A stretch of DNA of 24,506 bases. Source: Gnomoniopsis sp. IMI 355080. Lineage: Eukaryota > Ascomycota > Sordariomycetes > Diaporthales > Gnomoniaceae. Shown piece after piece: positions 10,042 through 20,212 of this stretch. The DNA is taken from assembly GCA_027946555.1 (NCBI GenBank), contig JAPEVC010000355.1, forward strand, positions 1 through 24,506, read 5' to 3'. The translations under genes and the position numbers were made by a program. The first letter of the stretch is position 1. Every line of letters begins with the position of its first letter. The notes under the pieces are model-generated. The model made no database searches. It saw only the letters and a list, made by a program, of their open reading frames with translations, and was not told the DNA's origin.

Positions 10042-12150
10042 TTACCTGGTATCTTTGCTTTCCATTCGCGGATCTTATTATGGGCCCTTATGGTGCTTGA
10101 GTCTGTCTTGATACTTTGTCTAAGTCAGTAAGCGGAAGGAAGGGATATGGGGCCCCGAGACAGCGGATTGTGAGACGCTCTCTCGTGTCTTCGAGAACAG
10201 TATTGCGGCTCAACTTACCAGGTTTACAGATGTCCTATTCATCATGACTGAAGTGTTGGACGCCTAATAGAGGCAGCCAATTCCTGGACTGCAGCACGCC
10301 ATCTTACTACGGCACTCCTCAGTTGACCTGCGCCATCGTAGCACATAGCTGAATCAAAAGCGTGGCACAGGCACCCAGGTAGACCAATGCCGCGAGCATG
10401 CAAACGAGCCAGGGTTACACAACATGAACCAACCCTCCGCTACGCATCCCGTACAGGCAACTTTCTTTGATCATATGCTCATAAGTCGTGATAAGTCCCA
10501 GCTCACGGCTCACGGCAGGTCAGACAGCCCTACGTGGAATAACGGAAGCAAGGATGGGTGAGGACAGAGAGTCTTCAGAGTCTAAATCGGAGTGTATCAC
10601 GCGTTCCGGAGCCGGATAATCGGAATGGAAAGAAAGGAACAATTTGATCAGTATTGGCGCTCACTCTATCTTCCGGTATTTTTGACCCTTTATTCCGAAA
10701 ATTGGGTATATTGTTTCCGGGGATGAAGCGGCGTCGGCCGAATGCCTCGCACGGCATCCGTTTAGGCTTATCTGCACGACGTTCCTGGATGCTGCAAAGC
10801 ATTCACAGAGACGCCAGCAATATCGAAAAAGACACGAAATTATTGACGGGCTTGTGAAGGTCAGCACTAAGATTCAAGTGAAGGCAGCCTCAAGCACTTG
10901 GCAATATTACGCTCCCCCGCCTCATGTGAGCAAAATTGACTGAGACATAAGCTGTTGACTTCGTGAGACTTGTATTCCCGAACATCAATCTCAGACGCAG
11001 AAAGACCCCTCTTCATGATGAGCAAGATACTGAACGATTGGGCAGAATTCTCACGTATGGAAATCGCCTGATGATATCCGAGGACTGCCCTCACCTAGAA
11101 ATCGAGTCTCTGGCCCTCAAGGACTGTTTAGGTTCTCAGAGAGAGACACGGATCACCAGCCCACATAGAAGCGCCATTACCAGTCTCTTATGCTCTTCAG
11201 TTGTATCACAAGTTCTGATGGGATGAGAGAGCTGAAACATTGAAAGCAGTGAAACCACCATGGACAGGACTCCTACCGTAGGCGTCAATATGTAGTCTTT
11301 GGAGGACAGCTCGATCTCAGTGGATGAGACCAAGGCTGCATGAAGTGCAGCTGCCGTGGCAACATTCGATATCTCATTGCGTACCTAGCATCATCTTTTC
11401 ATTCTCACCATGGCGTTGGCGTGATGTTTTTGGGACAGTGGCGGTACTGAAGCTGTTTCAAAGATGCCAATGGGCGGCCACGAGGTCACGTTCGAAAGTA
11501 GCCTATACTACTTGTCGGTCAAATGTGTCCGCAAGAAGAGTTACATCTACACAGGTCCTAAGCTACAACAAAGGCTTCACAAATGGTATCTTTGAGGGAC
11601 AACGATTCGCTGTTGCGAAGTCATCGAACGTAAAGGATTGAGTCGCCGCGGAAGCCCTGGAGCTCCATGAGGCTATTCTTGACGTCGAAAGAAGGTTTTG
11701 GGGGGAGGGGTGGCGATACTGATCAAGTTGAATGTGAAACCATTCCTCATGACAATATCCACAATACCTCCACGGCCCCATGGGCATAGCGAGCATATAC
11801 TTGCCTAGAAGGCGGGCGCTATCCGCCTACCCACAGGTCAGGTCAAGCGACTTTTCCTGTCCAGAGGATGATGAAATGCGACAATCCGAGCCTTTGCCAG
11901 CTGTACAAGCAGTGGAGACGGAAAGATTGTCATACGATACTCCATATTTTATCATGTGTTGGGGGAGAAGATAAATTTGATATGCTCGTTGCAGGTGGTG
12001 AGCAGTGCGAAAGGACGATGGAATATCCGCCTCCGGGACGGTCAACAGAGGTACACCTGAACGATCAGCGGCCGCATGTAGTAGTGACATGTACACGCAG
12101 GGCACGATGGCAGGTACGTCGACTTTCTCCGCCTGATCTTGAGCTAGTGT
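10042..12150. other. About 2.1 kb with no supportable gene
   Basis: Only frames of 60 to 105 codons occur fully inside this stretch, on both strands. The plus frame at 11780-11974 has a plausible acidic segment (SCPEDDEMRQSEPLPAVQAV) but overlaps a 146-codon frame (11868-12308) that runs straight through the TA microsatellite and is therefore suspect. The minus frame 11136-11333 also looks protein-like. Without homology none can be chosen. Confidence 0.35.

Positions 12151-12176
<26 letters not shown>
12151..12176. repeat. (TA)13 microsatellite
   Basis: Thirteen uninterrupted TA dinucleotides are followed by CATA. The surrounding open frame (11868-12308, plus) reads it as alternating Tyr-Ile, which argues that this frame is not a conserved gene. 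The repeat is likely to vary in length between strains. Confidence 0.98.
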
Positions 12177-12181
<5 letters not shown>

Positions 12182-14710
12182 TTCCTTATTTGAAGATCTC
12201 GAGGCCAGGGCCTATTCTTCGAGTGGAAGCAGGGTTGTCCACCATTTGAGCTGTGTAAGTCCCACCAACCACGTTAATGGCCCTCCGATTTACCCCTTTT
12301 CGGGCTGACCTACAGCTCATGCTTGGGGAAAATCATATCGGTAAGACTTTTGGCCGAGAATCCTTTGGCACCAACGCCAATCGCCAGGTCATTTGCTCTA
12401 ACATCATGGACTACCATGCATGATGATGATAATAACGCTGTGTCACCTGAGCAGATCTGGCTTTCAAGTCTGAATGATTCGATGAGGAAGCTTCACCTCT
12501 GTTCAGCTGAGTGAGTGTCTTGTCGTCACTCAGATTTCTCAAAGACTACCCGCCTAAGTGCACAAAGCCATTTGATCCACGTGGCGCTCCTCAAGAGGGG
12601 TTGTCAATATTTGATAACATCAGATACATTCTATTTGCTCCGTCAGCAATGTCGCAGTGCTGAATGCGACTCGGCAAAATCCTGACGGGACGTCCCAGAA
12701 CCCACTATGCATTAGGCAGATCCGAAAATTCAAGTCGCATGATCAATTTGACCGATCACTTCTGTTTAGAGGATTTACGTGACTACGGTCAACTGTTTTA
12801 GGCGACAACGCCAGCAGCATATAAGTATTGGTCCAGTCATACATTATCAATGTTCCCCAGACCGCCATTCTGCAAAGCAGCGATCATACCACCATCACGG
12901 ACACAGGACCGGAGGATCGAGAGATCCACCTGCCAGCAGTCCATGGCTGAGGGTACGCGTCCCGTTCCCTACGGCCCTTCGTGTCCCGACTCTCTGGGGA
13001 GGTAGTAAACAGGGATGTTCTGCTTGAACTGAAGCGAAGGGGCTCGACAACCGAGAGGGCGGGAATGTCATGCACGGGAAGATCTTTACTAAGTCAAGCT
13101 CTCTCCGCGATGCAGCCCTGCCGCTCTGCCCCTCAAAGCAACCCAGCTTCCCCCCACGGCCAGGATGAGGGAGCCAGGGTTCCTGACATCTTACCCTCTA
13201 CATATATAGCATACATAAGGGGGGGATTCTAACGGGCTGACGGGTCGCAGGAACGGCCCAAGACGCTCTGAAGTTAGGCGAGTTACCATTTCCCCAGCAG
13301 GCGATGATTATTTGTACACCGACTACGTGCCCCAAGATTTATCCGGCTACCGAACAGGGTGTGCGAACCCGGTTGGGAGGGTGTCAGCCATGCAGTGTGC
13401 CCTGCAGCAGGTCTGGGGTCTGAAGACGCACGTGGTAGACTTTATGGAGGTCCGGTTGCCTAATTTGGGAACCGGTCAAAGCAGCAATTTCTGGAGAGCG
13501 TTTCATATCAAGTCATTTTCAGCCCCCAAAAGGGTCTTGTGGGCAAGGTGTCAATGTGCCTGACCACCACCACCAGTGGAAGAATATCTCTCCCCAAGCT
13601 CCGCTCACTCAGCCATCGATGTACGAATGTGAGCATAGGAGCCCTGGAGGAGGTGTGGGTGGATCGTAGGTAGCTATTCAATGCGCAAGCAATTTCGCAG
13701 TACCGTATCAATCACGAAGTATTTTGACTTATCGGTAAATGTAATTCGGAGAAGACGGAAGGGAGTGATTCCACTTTACTTAGAATGGACAACAGCGTCT
13801 CTGACAAGTAGGCGGAAGGGGTATGATACCTAGGTAAAATCACGGAGCGCCTTTCCGGCAAGCTGCTCAAGATTGTTTCAAGGACCCCAGTCACGAGTGT
13901 CCGCATCGCGGTCATGATTTGGTATATCTAGATATTGGCCACATAGGACAAATTGCCCTGGAAATCCATCTCGTGAAGTTGTGAAGAAGCGATCGAAACA
14001 TGGTAACTACGAGGAAATTGCTGTCCTTGTAATGATGACCAAAAGTATACATTCTGTAGTCTTGAAGTGAATGATATCCTTTCGATTTGACTACACTAGC
14101 TGCAGAGGCCGCAAGCAGAGAAGAGAAGGTCGAGACGGATGATGGCAGCTGGCAGCTAAGAGAGGGCCAACACGCACTACAATCCATTGAATTAAAGTTG
14201 CTATATCCAAGACTAAGGCGATAGATAATACCACCTTGACGTGGTCGACCGCTGGTGCACTACACTCATATGACTCTTCAACTGACAAAGTAAGCGCATA
14301 TGCTACTACAAATGGAGAAGTCTATGGAACAAGCTTTCCAATCAATCTCATGATCGTCGGCGAACTACTGACATCTCAAGTAAAGCCAACTATACAGATC
14401 ATGCGGATATCATGGTACGGGGACAACTTAGGGGTGCAGATTCTGGGCACACAAGAGAGCGTGCTATACATCGCAAAATGTCATGATCTGTTGACTTTGA
14501 GGGAGGTCTTCGTTTTGGAAAGTTTCAGTATTTCATTCAGCTCCATAATCGTCCATAGGTAGGATGGGACATTGGTGGCATTGGCATCGAATGAAATCTT
14601 GAAGTTTCACCCAACAGTACATATGCTTTAACATCTAGTGAGACGCTATTGTCAGCAAAGAGATGAATGGACTTGTAGGTCAAAGATTCTGCCACTTTAG
14701 CCGCAGACAC
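12177..14710. other. About 2.5 kb with no supportable gene
   Basis: Frames reach 108 codons (14236-14562, plus) and 91 codons (13912-14187, minus) and overlap each other's territory. A run of seven G lies at 13219-13225 beside a TATATA motif (13201-13207). A Glu/Lys-rich plus-strand stretch at about 14102-14222 follows an acceptor-like CTAGCTGCAG and could be a small exon. The local strand is purine-rich in any frame, so I do not call it. Confidence 0.35.
13827..13836. repeat. Palindrome TACCTAGGTA, copy 1
   Basis: This is a perfect 10-bp palindrome. With its right flank (AAAATC) it matches the sequence at 24270-24284 in 14 of 15 bases, the difference being C versus T. It belongs to a small family of near-identical copies in this window. 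Confidence 0.7.
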
Positions 14711-15228
14711 TTAATAAATCATACTGGTTGAAGGAGTACTTACCTCCAGCATCCCAATGAGAGCCTTACCCGTGACTCGCAAGGCTCTTGCTGAACACAC
14801 GATCAGTGTGTTTACATACATTCCGCTCAGAAGATCATTGACTTGGGCACATTTCTTGTTCTTGTTTGAGCAGAAGCCTTGCCAGAAGCAGGCTTTACTG
14901 TATGTGGCTCATTAACGCTTAGAGCATCTGTGCTTTCATTTGATTGTTGTTCTGACTTTTCATTTGCTTTCACGAGGGTAATTAGCTTGATTGACAATTT
15001 GATCTATTCGGGCTTGTAAAGCATTTTGAGGGCGAGCTCTTTTAAGCCTATTCTGTGCGCTAGCATCTTCATAGCCTTTTCTTTGGGAACCTCCCCGATC
15101 TTCAGTTTTACACGCAATTTGGTGTTTCTGTTGGTGGGTTTGAGAGGGGGGGGGTGGCTTGATCTAGCAATTGCCTGACACAGCGCGGCCACCAAGACGT
15201 GATTCAAAGTATTTTCCACCATTCTCAT
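14711..15228 (-). pseudogene. Broken reading frame, unknown gene or element
   Basis: On the minus strand an ATG frame from 15228 runs 74 codons to a TAG at 15006-15004. It then continues open in the same frame for another 58 codons to TGA at 14829-14827. The joined frame has steady, natural composition: a basic part (RNTKLRVKLKIGEVPKEKAM), then an Asn/Ser/Glu-rich part (NEKSEQQSNESTDALSVNE). Around 14830-14908 another phase takes over with an equally natural segment (CAQVNDLLSGMYVNTLIV) that reaches a strong GTAAGT donor at 14743-14738. A single TAG plus a frame change suggests a decayed gene. A lone C-to-T change (CAG to TAG) would explain the stop, as in repeat-induced point mutation, but that is inference. 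The basic, Lys-rich part loosely resembles nucleic-acid-binding ORF1-type proteins of retroelements; I saw no reverse transcriptase motif. A spliced intact gene is the alternative. Confidence 0.25.
15146..15154. repeat. Homopolymer G9
   Basis: Nine consecutive G on the plus strand (C9 on minus) fall inside the minus-strand broken frame, where they encode part of a proline run. A length error here could by itself change the frame of that ORF. Confidence 0.95.
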
Positions 15229-16326
15229 ACCTGCTCTAGTTGGACTATTTTAAGCACTGGCTTGGCCTTTCATAGTGATCACTTATTTCCTAGCACCATC
15301 CCGACAACCCCTCTGTCCTTGGTCTGCAATGTCGCGAATTGCTTCGATAATGGACGCATCAACACGGTCTTTCGAATCTGATAGAACAGGAGACAGTAAA
15401 TTGTAGATTACATTAAAATTACACACTAAAAAGGAAAGCCAAGTTATGACCTGAAACATCATGGACCTCACGCAAGGTCCACTTGGATCGACTTCCTGCC
15501 TCAACATATTGTATTCTTTGTTGATGTTTTTGTCCCTTCTCTTGGCACCAAAAATAATGAAAAACAAATTGTTCAGCACATACTGCGGCACTTTCTCGGA
15601 ATTGGGAGGCGCCAAGAACTTACCTCAGCCTGGGCGGCGTAACTCCTCGAGTCAGTCCATAGTTGCCCACAGTGCAGGACCGCCTGATCAACAAGCTAAG
15701 ATGATTCGATTGCTGCTCATGTCCGATATCGTGACTACCTCTTTCGGCCGACTTGCAGATCTGCATTGCCTTGATCCATGGTGTTGCTTAGGCATTGACC
15801 GTCCCGTCGCGTTCAAGGTTCCAAAGTTTCTAGATATATCTTAACCTCGGGTTGACCGTTTGATGGACCCTGGGGAATGTACTACCTTTATGACGATATG
15901 AGTCAAAACTCAGTTGCTAACTCCAAGAGCATTGTCAGGCACGCGGGGTCTGCAAAGTCAATTCCGACCCACGTTCCTAGGTAGCCAACGTCAGCTGACA
16001 ATTCCCGGGCACACTTGAAGTTGCTCAAAGCACCGCGTGAAAGCTCAGGTAATCTTTTCAAAGTTAGACGAGCATCTTGTGTCGGCGCTTCAGACGACAT
16101 TCTAGAAGTTGCTTAAGCAATGCACGACTCAACCCTGCGAGATGTCTAGTCTTCCATCATGCTTGTCCCACTGTCTGCTCGTATGCCTGACAATGTCGCG
16201 CATATTCGCATGATAGCTAAAAATTGCGGGCGACTCTCTACGATGGAAGCGTCTGGAAGCGGTGAGGCCTAAGCGACCTTCATCTTCGATAAGGTGAGGC
16301 GGTGTGTGCTTGACTTGCATGCATAG
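15229..16326. other. No firm gene; competing frames on both strands
   Basis: The minus strand holds frames at 15283-15615, 15903-16100 and 16129-16437. The plus strand holds 15461-15844. On minus, a GTAAGT donor near 15623 and several acceptor-like AGs allow different spliced readings, but their phases do not agree with the most natural-looking frames. On plus, the stretch from about 16049 contains a helix-like peptide (FSKLDEHLVSALQTTF) interrupted by TAG. I see possible remnants of genes but cannot assign them. Confidence 0.3.
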
Positions 16327-16512
16327 TTCCAAATCAGCCCTGTTTGCACAATCCGGGGAAGCTATCAAAGTGATGCAGAAGCACAATCTGGGGTGCATGA
16401 GAGCATAACTGAGATACTTAGTAGAGTCAGGGAGCATATGAAAAGCGGGTATGGATCGCCACCGCTACACAAGCACTCCCGATACCACCAGTATCACCTA
16501 GACAGCTGCTGA
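16327..16512 (+). CDS. Candidate internal exon, about 61 codons, unknown
   Basis: The frame opens directly after an acceptor-like sequence, GCTTGACTTGCATGCATAG, which has a CTTGAC branch-like motif 12 bases before the AG, and runs to TGA at 16510-16512. It encodes an acidic helix-like segment (SDAEAQSGVHESITEILSRV). A GTATGG donor-like site at about 16449 and a CCTAG acceptor 52 bases later could remove the last part. There is no ATG at the beginning, so it would have to be an internal exon. The product is not recognised and only the splice-like signals and composition support it. Confidence 0.15.
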   Translation, partial: FQISPVCTIRGSYQSDAEAQSGVHESITEILSRVREHMKSGYGSPPLHKHSRYHQYHLDSC

Positions 16513-16520
16513 CGCTATCA

Positions 16521-16537
16521 TCAGCCTTGTGGCCCCA
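16521..16537. repeat. 17-bp exact repeat, copy 1
   Basis: TCAGCCTTGTGGCCCCA occurs here and again at 22537-22553 in the same orientation. A 17-bp exact match by chance is unlikely in a window of this size. The flanks do not match. Confidence 0.9.
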
Positions 16538-17624
16538 TCTTGGCATCACATAGAGTCAGTTGATCCGCTTCTCTCAGCTTTCGGTTCCATCCGTGACTGA
16601 TCCACTAGGTCTGTCAGGGTATTCTAGAAAGGCAATGGACCCGAGAATCATGACTAATGAGAAGGAGCATTTGTCCACCGACAGTATCAATACTTAGGTA
16701 TAGCAGTACTTGGGAGGAAAATAGCTGCTATTCTTTAAGAAAACGGTGATGTAGCCACCTGTATGATAATGTTCTGATCCACAGATTCACGAGTCTGGGA
16801 ATTATCCTTCCAGGCAACTCATCCCCTGGTATTCCAGGTCAGATCACATCGAATTGCTGTACAGCTTCTGCAATCATGGACCACCCCTTGAATTACTGAG
16901 GGGCGGTCTTGACAACGTAAATTTCTCGTGATCGATAATGTAAATCAGCCTCTATGTGCCTGGACCATTAAAAATGCACGTTTACGTACTTCCAGACAGG
17001 ATCCTAATATGGCTAACGAACTATACTTGCAGTCCATAGGCTAGCTGGGGTTAGATACATTATGTAGTAAAGTTTGGAAACCGCCGTATGATTCGTGTGC
17101 TTCTTGACGACAGCAAGTCGCCATGCATGCCCAGGTGTCGTGGCTGAGGCCAATTGCATGGTACCTACTAGAAATGTACTGTAGTCTGAACACGCCTTGG
17201 TCGTCTATGATACTTCAATAGCTTAAACGCGTTCCAGGCTTTACCCAATACAACAGCACCGCAGACACGACTCACGAGTCTAATGACGCAGTGTCGAGAT
17301 TAGACGGCGACGCGCCGACGCCCACCGCAGCAAAATTTAGCGCTGACGATACTGGACCACTGATCGTCGTGTAGGTAGGGAATAATTCAAATGATATTGA
17401 ACGTGGTCCACTAGTGGCCGCGGATCCACATCCGCTACCAACCGGATGCATATCCCGGGTGTCACGTTAGCATTTAGTGCCCGCGTCCAGTGTTTCGTTT
17501 CATCAAGCGCAGCGTCTGTGTGTGGGGTGGGCCCCGGGGGACTCGCTCACTAGTCAGCGTATTGTCAACTGGATGAATTCGAGACAGCCGCAGCCCTACT
17601 ATTATTCGAGGGGAGGAAAATAAA

Positions 17625-17634
17625 GGGGGGGGGG
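17625..17634. repeat. Homopolymer G10
   Basis: Ten consecutive G sit in a purine-rich tract (17610-17640). A C-rich tract follows at about 17654-17660, so the two could pair. Possible functions are unknown. Confidence 0.95.
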
Positions 17635-17895
17635 TGAGGTGTCAATGCCTTCCCTCCCCCCGTGAATAGCGCTCCAATGGGCTTTCCTCACATGGATGTG
17701 CACGGGGTTCCTATCACATTCTTGAGCTGCTCAAGAGATGAGCTGACTGGCGGAGTTTCCCAATGTGGTGCTGTGTTTTGTTACTTCCAATCTCGTTGTA
17801 GTCTGGGACGTGCCCAATTGAGCGTCACACTATGAAACTCGTACAGCGTTTTTCTCTGCACGAGCGTATCGGTCTCCACCGTCAGAAGCCACAAT

Positions 17896-18201
17896 ATGGC
17901 ATCTTTGCTCAAGCTCAGAGATATAAAGCAATATAATCATCTCGCTAGGTCCAAGACCCGCAGTCACTTGACAGCGAAAAAGACTAATGTCGGTGTCCAC
18001 CGTCGGGCTGCCATAGCAGAGCCGCGTGGCCGACATGGGGGTCACGGCATGGCCCAAGGAGGCTCAACCGTGAGCCGTATCGAGAGCGTACGGATACCTA
18101 GCAAGCGAATCGCACCAGTGCTGAATCGGGGCGACAAGGGCAATCGATTAAATCGAGCTGTGAATTTATCTTTGAATTTACCTCCTCACCCCAGACACTA
18201 A
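17896..18201 (+). CDS. Candidate small basic protein, 101 aa, unknown
   Basis: The frame runs from ATG, in a good context (A at -3, G at +4), to TAA. I do not recognise the product. It is strongly basic with many Arg, Lys and His and few acidic residues, for example SKTRSHLTAKKTNVGVHRR followed by a Gly/His patch (RGRHGGHGMAQGG). By hand count 28 of 101 codons start with G and 31 with A. A 75-codon minus-strand frame at 17830-18057 overlaps its first half and shows a similar or stronger G-first bias (27 of 75). The true strand is therefore uncertain, and it may be neither. Confidence 0.2.
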   Translation: MASLLKLRDIKQYNHLARSKTRSHLTAKKTNVGVHRRAAIAEPRGRHGGHGMAQGGSTVSRIESVRIPSKRIAPVLNRGDKGNRLNRAVNLSLNLPPHPRH

Positions 18202-18849
18202 TTTTAAATGAGGGTAGTAACTGCACAGCCAGCAACCTTACCTCAAAGTCAATGCCCCAAAGTCGTCGACCGTTTCACGCGACCACTCCCCCCCCCTGGC
18301 AATGAGTGCTATGCATGGGAAGGCCTGACGTCTCGTTCTAGAAAATCTACAGAAATCCCTTCCCTGCAGCTGTGCCGGGACGGGCTGCACATGCAAGCCA
18401 GGATCGACTGCCGAGGAGGGTGGGCCCGCCACTGGCATTCCTCCCTCTCCCTTCTCCAGCCCTGCCAAATTTGGACGACCTGGCCTATTTTGTCTGTCTT
18501 TTCTCAGGGGCACCGTTTCGTCCAAAATCAGTTTCCCCGGATCAAAGCGTGACTCGCAGGATCACCAGTAGCTGGAACAGGAGCGATTGCTTTCCTGTAG
18601 CCCCGGCAGTGCTTTGACTAGAAGAGGAGGAAACTGCCATCATTCTGCCATCATTATGCCCCTGGTCCCCATGATGCCCGACCGGAAGACCTTCCGGAGG
18701 AGCGGCCAAGCAGGCAATATGCCTTGACTTTGAAGGAGCTCCTCCCCGTGGGGCAGCGACAGCTGGACAGAGCATTTATGCTTTGGGAACGAAACCGCTG
18801 CCGACCGTGGCCTGGGCGAATTGAAATTGCTTTCTGGGAGTTTCGATAG
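18202..18849. other. No supportable gene; C9 run and an 11-bp tandem pair
   Basis: Nine C lie at 18288-18296. CTGCCATCATT is repeated twice in tandem at 18634-18655. Plus frame 18208-18552 and minus frame 18238-18525 cover the same bases and neither is favoured. A minus frame at 18654-18929 also overlaps the next candidate. Confidence 0.35.
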
Positions 18850-19347
18850 GCATCTGAGCCGGCGGATAGAGATGCTTGCTCAGTGGCCCCGACTTGGTCA
18901 GATGACGACGCTAGAAAGCTTCTGCGCACAGCGCCAGTCTTTCATCCAGAGTCTGACGATCTCGTAAAACATAGCAATTCTACAACCAATGGCATCGTTC
19001 GGCGCGCACTCCGTAGCAGCCCTCGAATGAGAACGCAATTGACAAGGCTACAATATATTGCATACCGGTGTCAAAAGTATCGAAGAGCCTGCACAGGCCC
19101 AAGTCAAGCGTGGATACCTAGGTACTGGTCTCGTTGCGCCATGTCTGATGCATCACATTCCTGGGCATTTTATTTTAGCCTTAGCGAGAGGGTGGATAAT
19201 ATTATGGAGGTAGCGTGTCGGTCATCTCCAGACGGACCGAAGATAAAAGCGGAGAGCCGCGTCAAGTTGCGCGACAGAGGCTATCTAGGTACTGGACATG
19301 TGATATACTCCCACGAGCCTGGTGGCTCCATCCAAGGGAAGAATTAG
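18850..19347 (+). CDS. Candidate ORF or exon, about 165 codons, unknown
   Basis: The frame is open from just after TAG at 18847-18849 (TTTCGATAG could be a splice acceptor) to TAG at 19345-19347. It has no early ATG. I do not recognise the product. The N-terminal part is acidic and natural (APTWSDDDARKLLRTAPVF, HPESDDLVKHSNSTTNG), the middle is Arg/Tyr-rich, and the end is basic. By hand count 43 of 154 codons from 18883 start with G, a slight bias. TACCTAGGTA palindromes at 19115 and 19282 lie inside it, which is odd for a conserved gene. It overlaps the start of the next candidate in another frame, and I found no splice pair joining the two. Confidence 0.2.
   Translation, partial: ASEPADRDACSVAPTWSDDDARKLLRTAPVFHPESDDLVKHSNSTTNGIVRRALRSSPRMRTQLTRLQYIAYRCQKYRRACTGPSQAWIPRYWSRCAMSDASHSWAFYFSLSERVDNIMEVACRSSPDGPKIKAESRVKLRDRGYLGTGHVIYSHEPGGSIQGKN
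19115..19124. repeat. Palindrome TACCTAGGTA, copy 2
   Basis: This is a perfect palindrome. Extended to TACCTAGGTACTGG it matches 19282-19295 except for one C/T difference, the same position that differs between the 13827 and 24270 copies. Confidence 0.7.
19282..19291. repeat. Palindrome TATCTAGGTA, copy 3
   Basis: It has one mismatch from TACCTAGGTA and is followed by the same CTGG as the copy at 19115, which is 167 bp upstream in the same orientation. Confidence 0.6.
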
Positions 19348-20126
19348 AACAGGAGGCGAGGCTGAAGACGTAGGGCGGGTCCATTTTCCCCTGTATGCTG
19401 CCACGAGGGAAGGAGATCGAGCCTGGGGTAATATTTCTTGCTGGATATTATCTGAGCGACCGGGGTTCGATAAATTCGCCAAAAATGCGTTTTATTTTTT
19501 CCCTTCAATTACCAGGGCCTGTTACTATGATTCTTTTAGGGTTCGTAAAAAACAGGCGGGACGTGTTGCACGTTCTACCGTCACCGTTTCGACTTCTAGG
19601 GTGTCTATTGTTCGCGACTTGCCCGCCCCACACAAAGACAGGTCAGGCGCATCTTTTCCGATTGGAAAACCCAACTCTAAAGGCACGTCAGGTTATACTT
19701 GTGCGAACACTGCCGTACTTGTCTGCCTGATGGGCGGCGATACTTCGGTGTGAACCACACTGGCAAGAACGTTGTACTATAAACTAATCGACAATCGGAA
19801 ACTGGATCCCGAGGAATATGCTAGGGCAGCACCTTCGACGCAGCCGAAACCCACCCTGAGCGCGCTATCTCGAGCCTCAGCCGATTCGGTTCCGTAGTAG
19901 AGCACGTGTATTTGTATTTTTGGGGCACGAAAAGGTCTAGACTCTTGTGAAAACGGGTATCCACATTGGGGCCAAGTTGGGCGCTGGACTGAGCAAGAGA
20001 CCCTGGGCAAACGAGGCGACGGTTCGAGTTGGGATGTTCGTTGCAACGAAATCAGCCTCGTCCGTGGGAGCGGATGACCCGACGCTTGAGCAATTAACCG
20101 CGGCTGTTGGACTCGGCATGGCATGA
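19304..20126 (+). CDS. Tentative spliced reading frame (three exon pieces, 232 codons), unknown function
   Basis: Proposed pieces are 19304-19747, 19825-19893 and 19941-20126 (TGA at 20124-20126). All junctions fall between codons, so the pieces join in one frame. Introns would be 77 nt (GTGTGA donor, ACTAAT branch-like site, TGCTAG acceptor) and 47 nt (GTAGTA donor, GGTCTAG acceptor, no clear branch site). The main support is codon bias. By hand count 50 of 142 codons in the first piece (from 19322) and 28 of 61 in the last piece start with G, while a competing frame at 19395-19730 has 25 of 111. The last piece is Ala/Gly/Val-rich (KTGIHIGAKLGAGLSKRPW, ATKSASSVGADDPTLEQL). No ATG precedes the first piece, so a 5' exon or the start is missing. 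Past the TGA the same frame is open to TAG at 20307, so the gene could also be broken by a TGG to TGA change. The product is not recognised. Confidence 0.3.
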
Positions 20127-20212
20127 CACTCAGCTGCAACAGCCCGGCCACCCCAGTTTGAGATGTTAGGAACCGAGAACCCAAGATATTGCAATATAAT
20201 CATTACTGATAG

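Larger units (their letters stand above)
16513..17895. other. About 1.4 kb almost without open frames
   Basis: No frame of 60 codons or more starts between about 16440 and 17830 on either strand, which makes this the clearest non-coding stretch of the window. It contains one copy of a 17-bp repeat (16521-16537) and a run of ten G (17625-17634). I see no RNA gene or regulatory element in it. Confidence 0.5.

Noticed and set aside
11868..12308. 146-codon plus-strand frame
   Set aside because: It runs through the (TA)13 microsatellite as Tyr-Ile repeats, and its composition is otherwise unremarkable, so it is most likely chance.
19459..19480. GGGGTTCGATAAATT resembling a tRNA T-loop
   Set aside because: The bases flanking TTCGA do not pair as a T-stem, and no matching acceptor, D or anticodon arm lies at the right distances.
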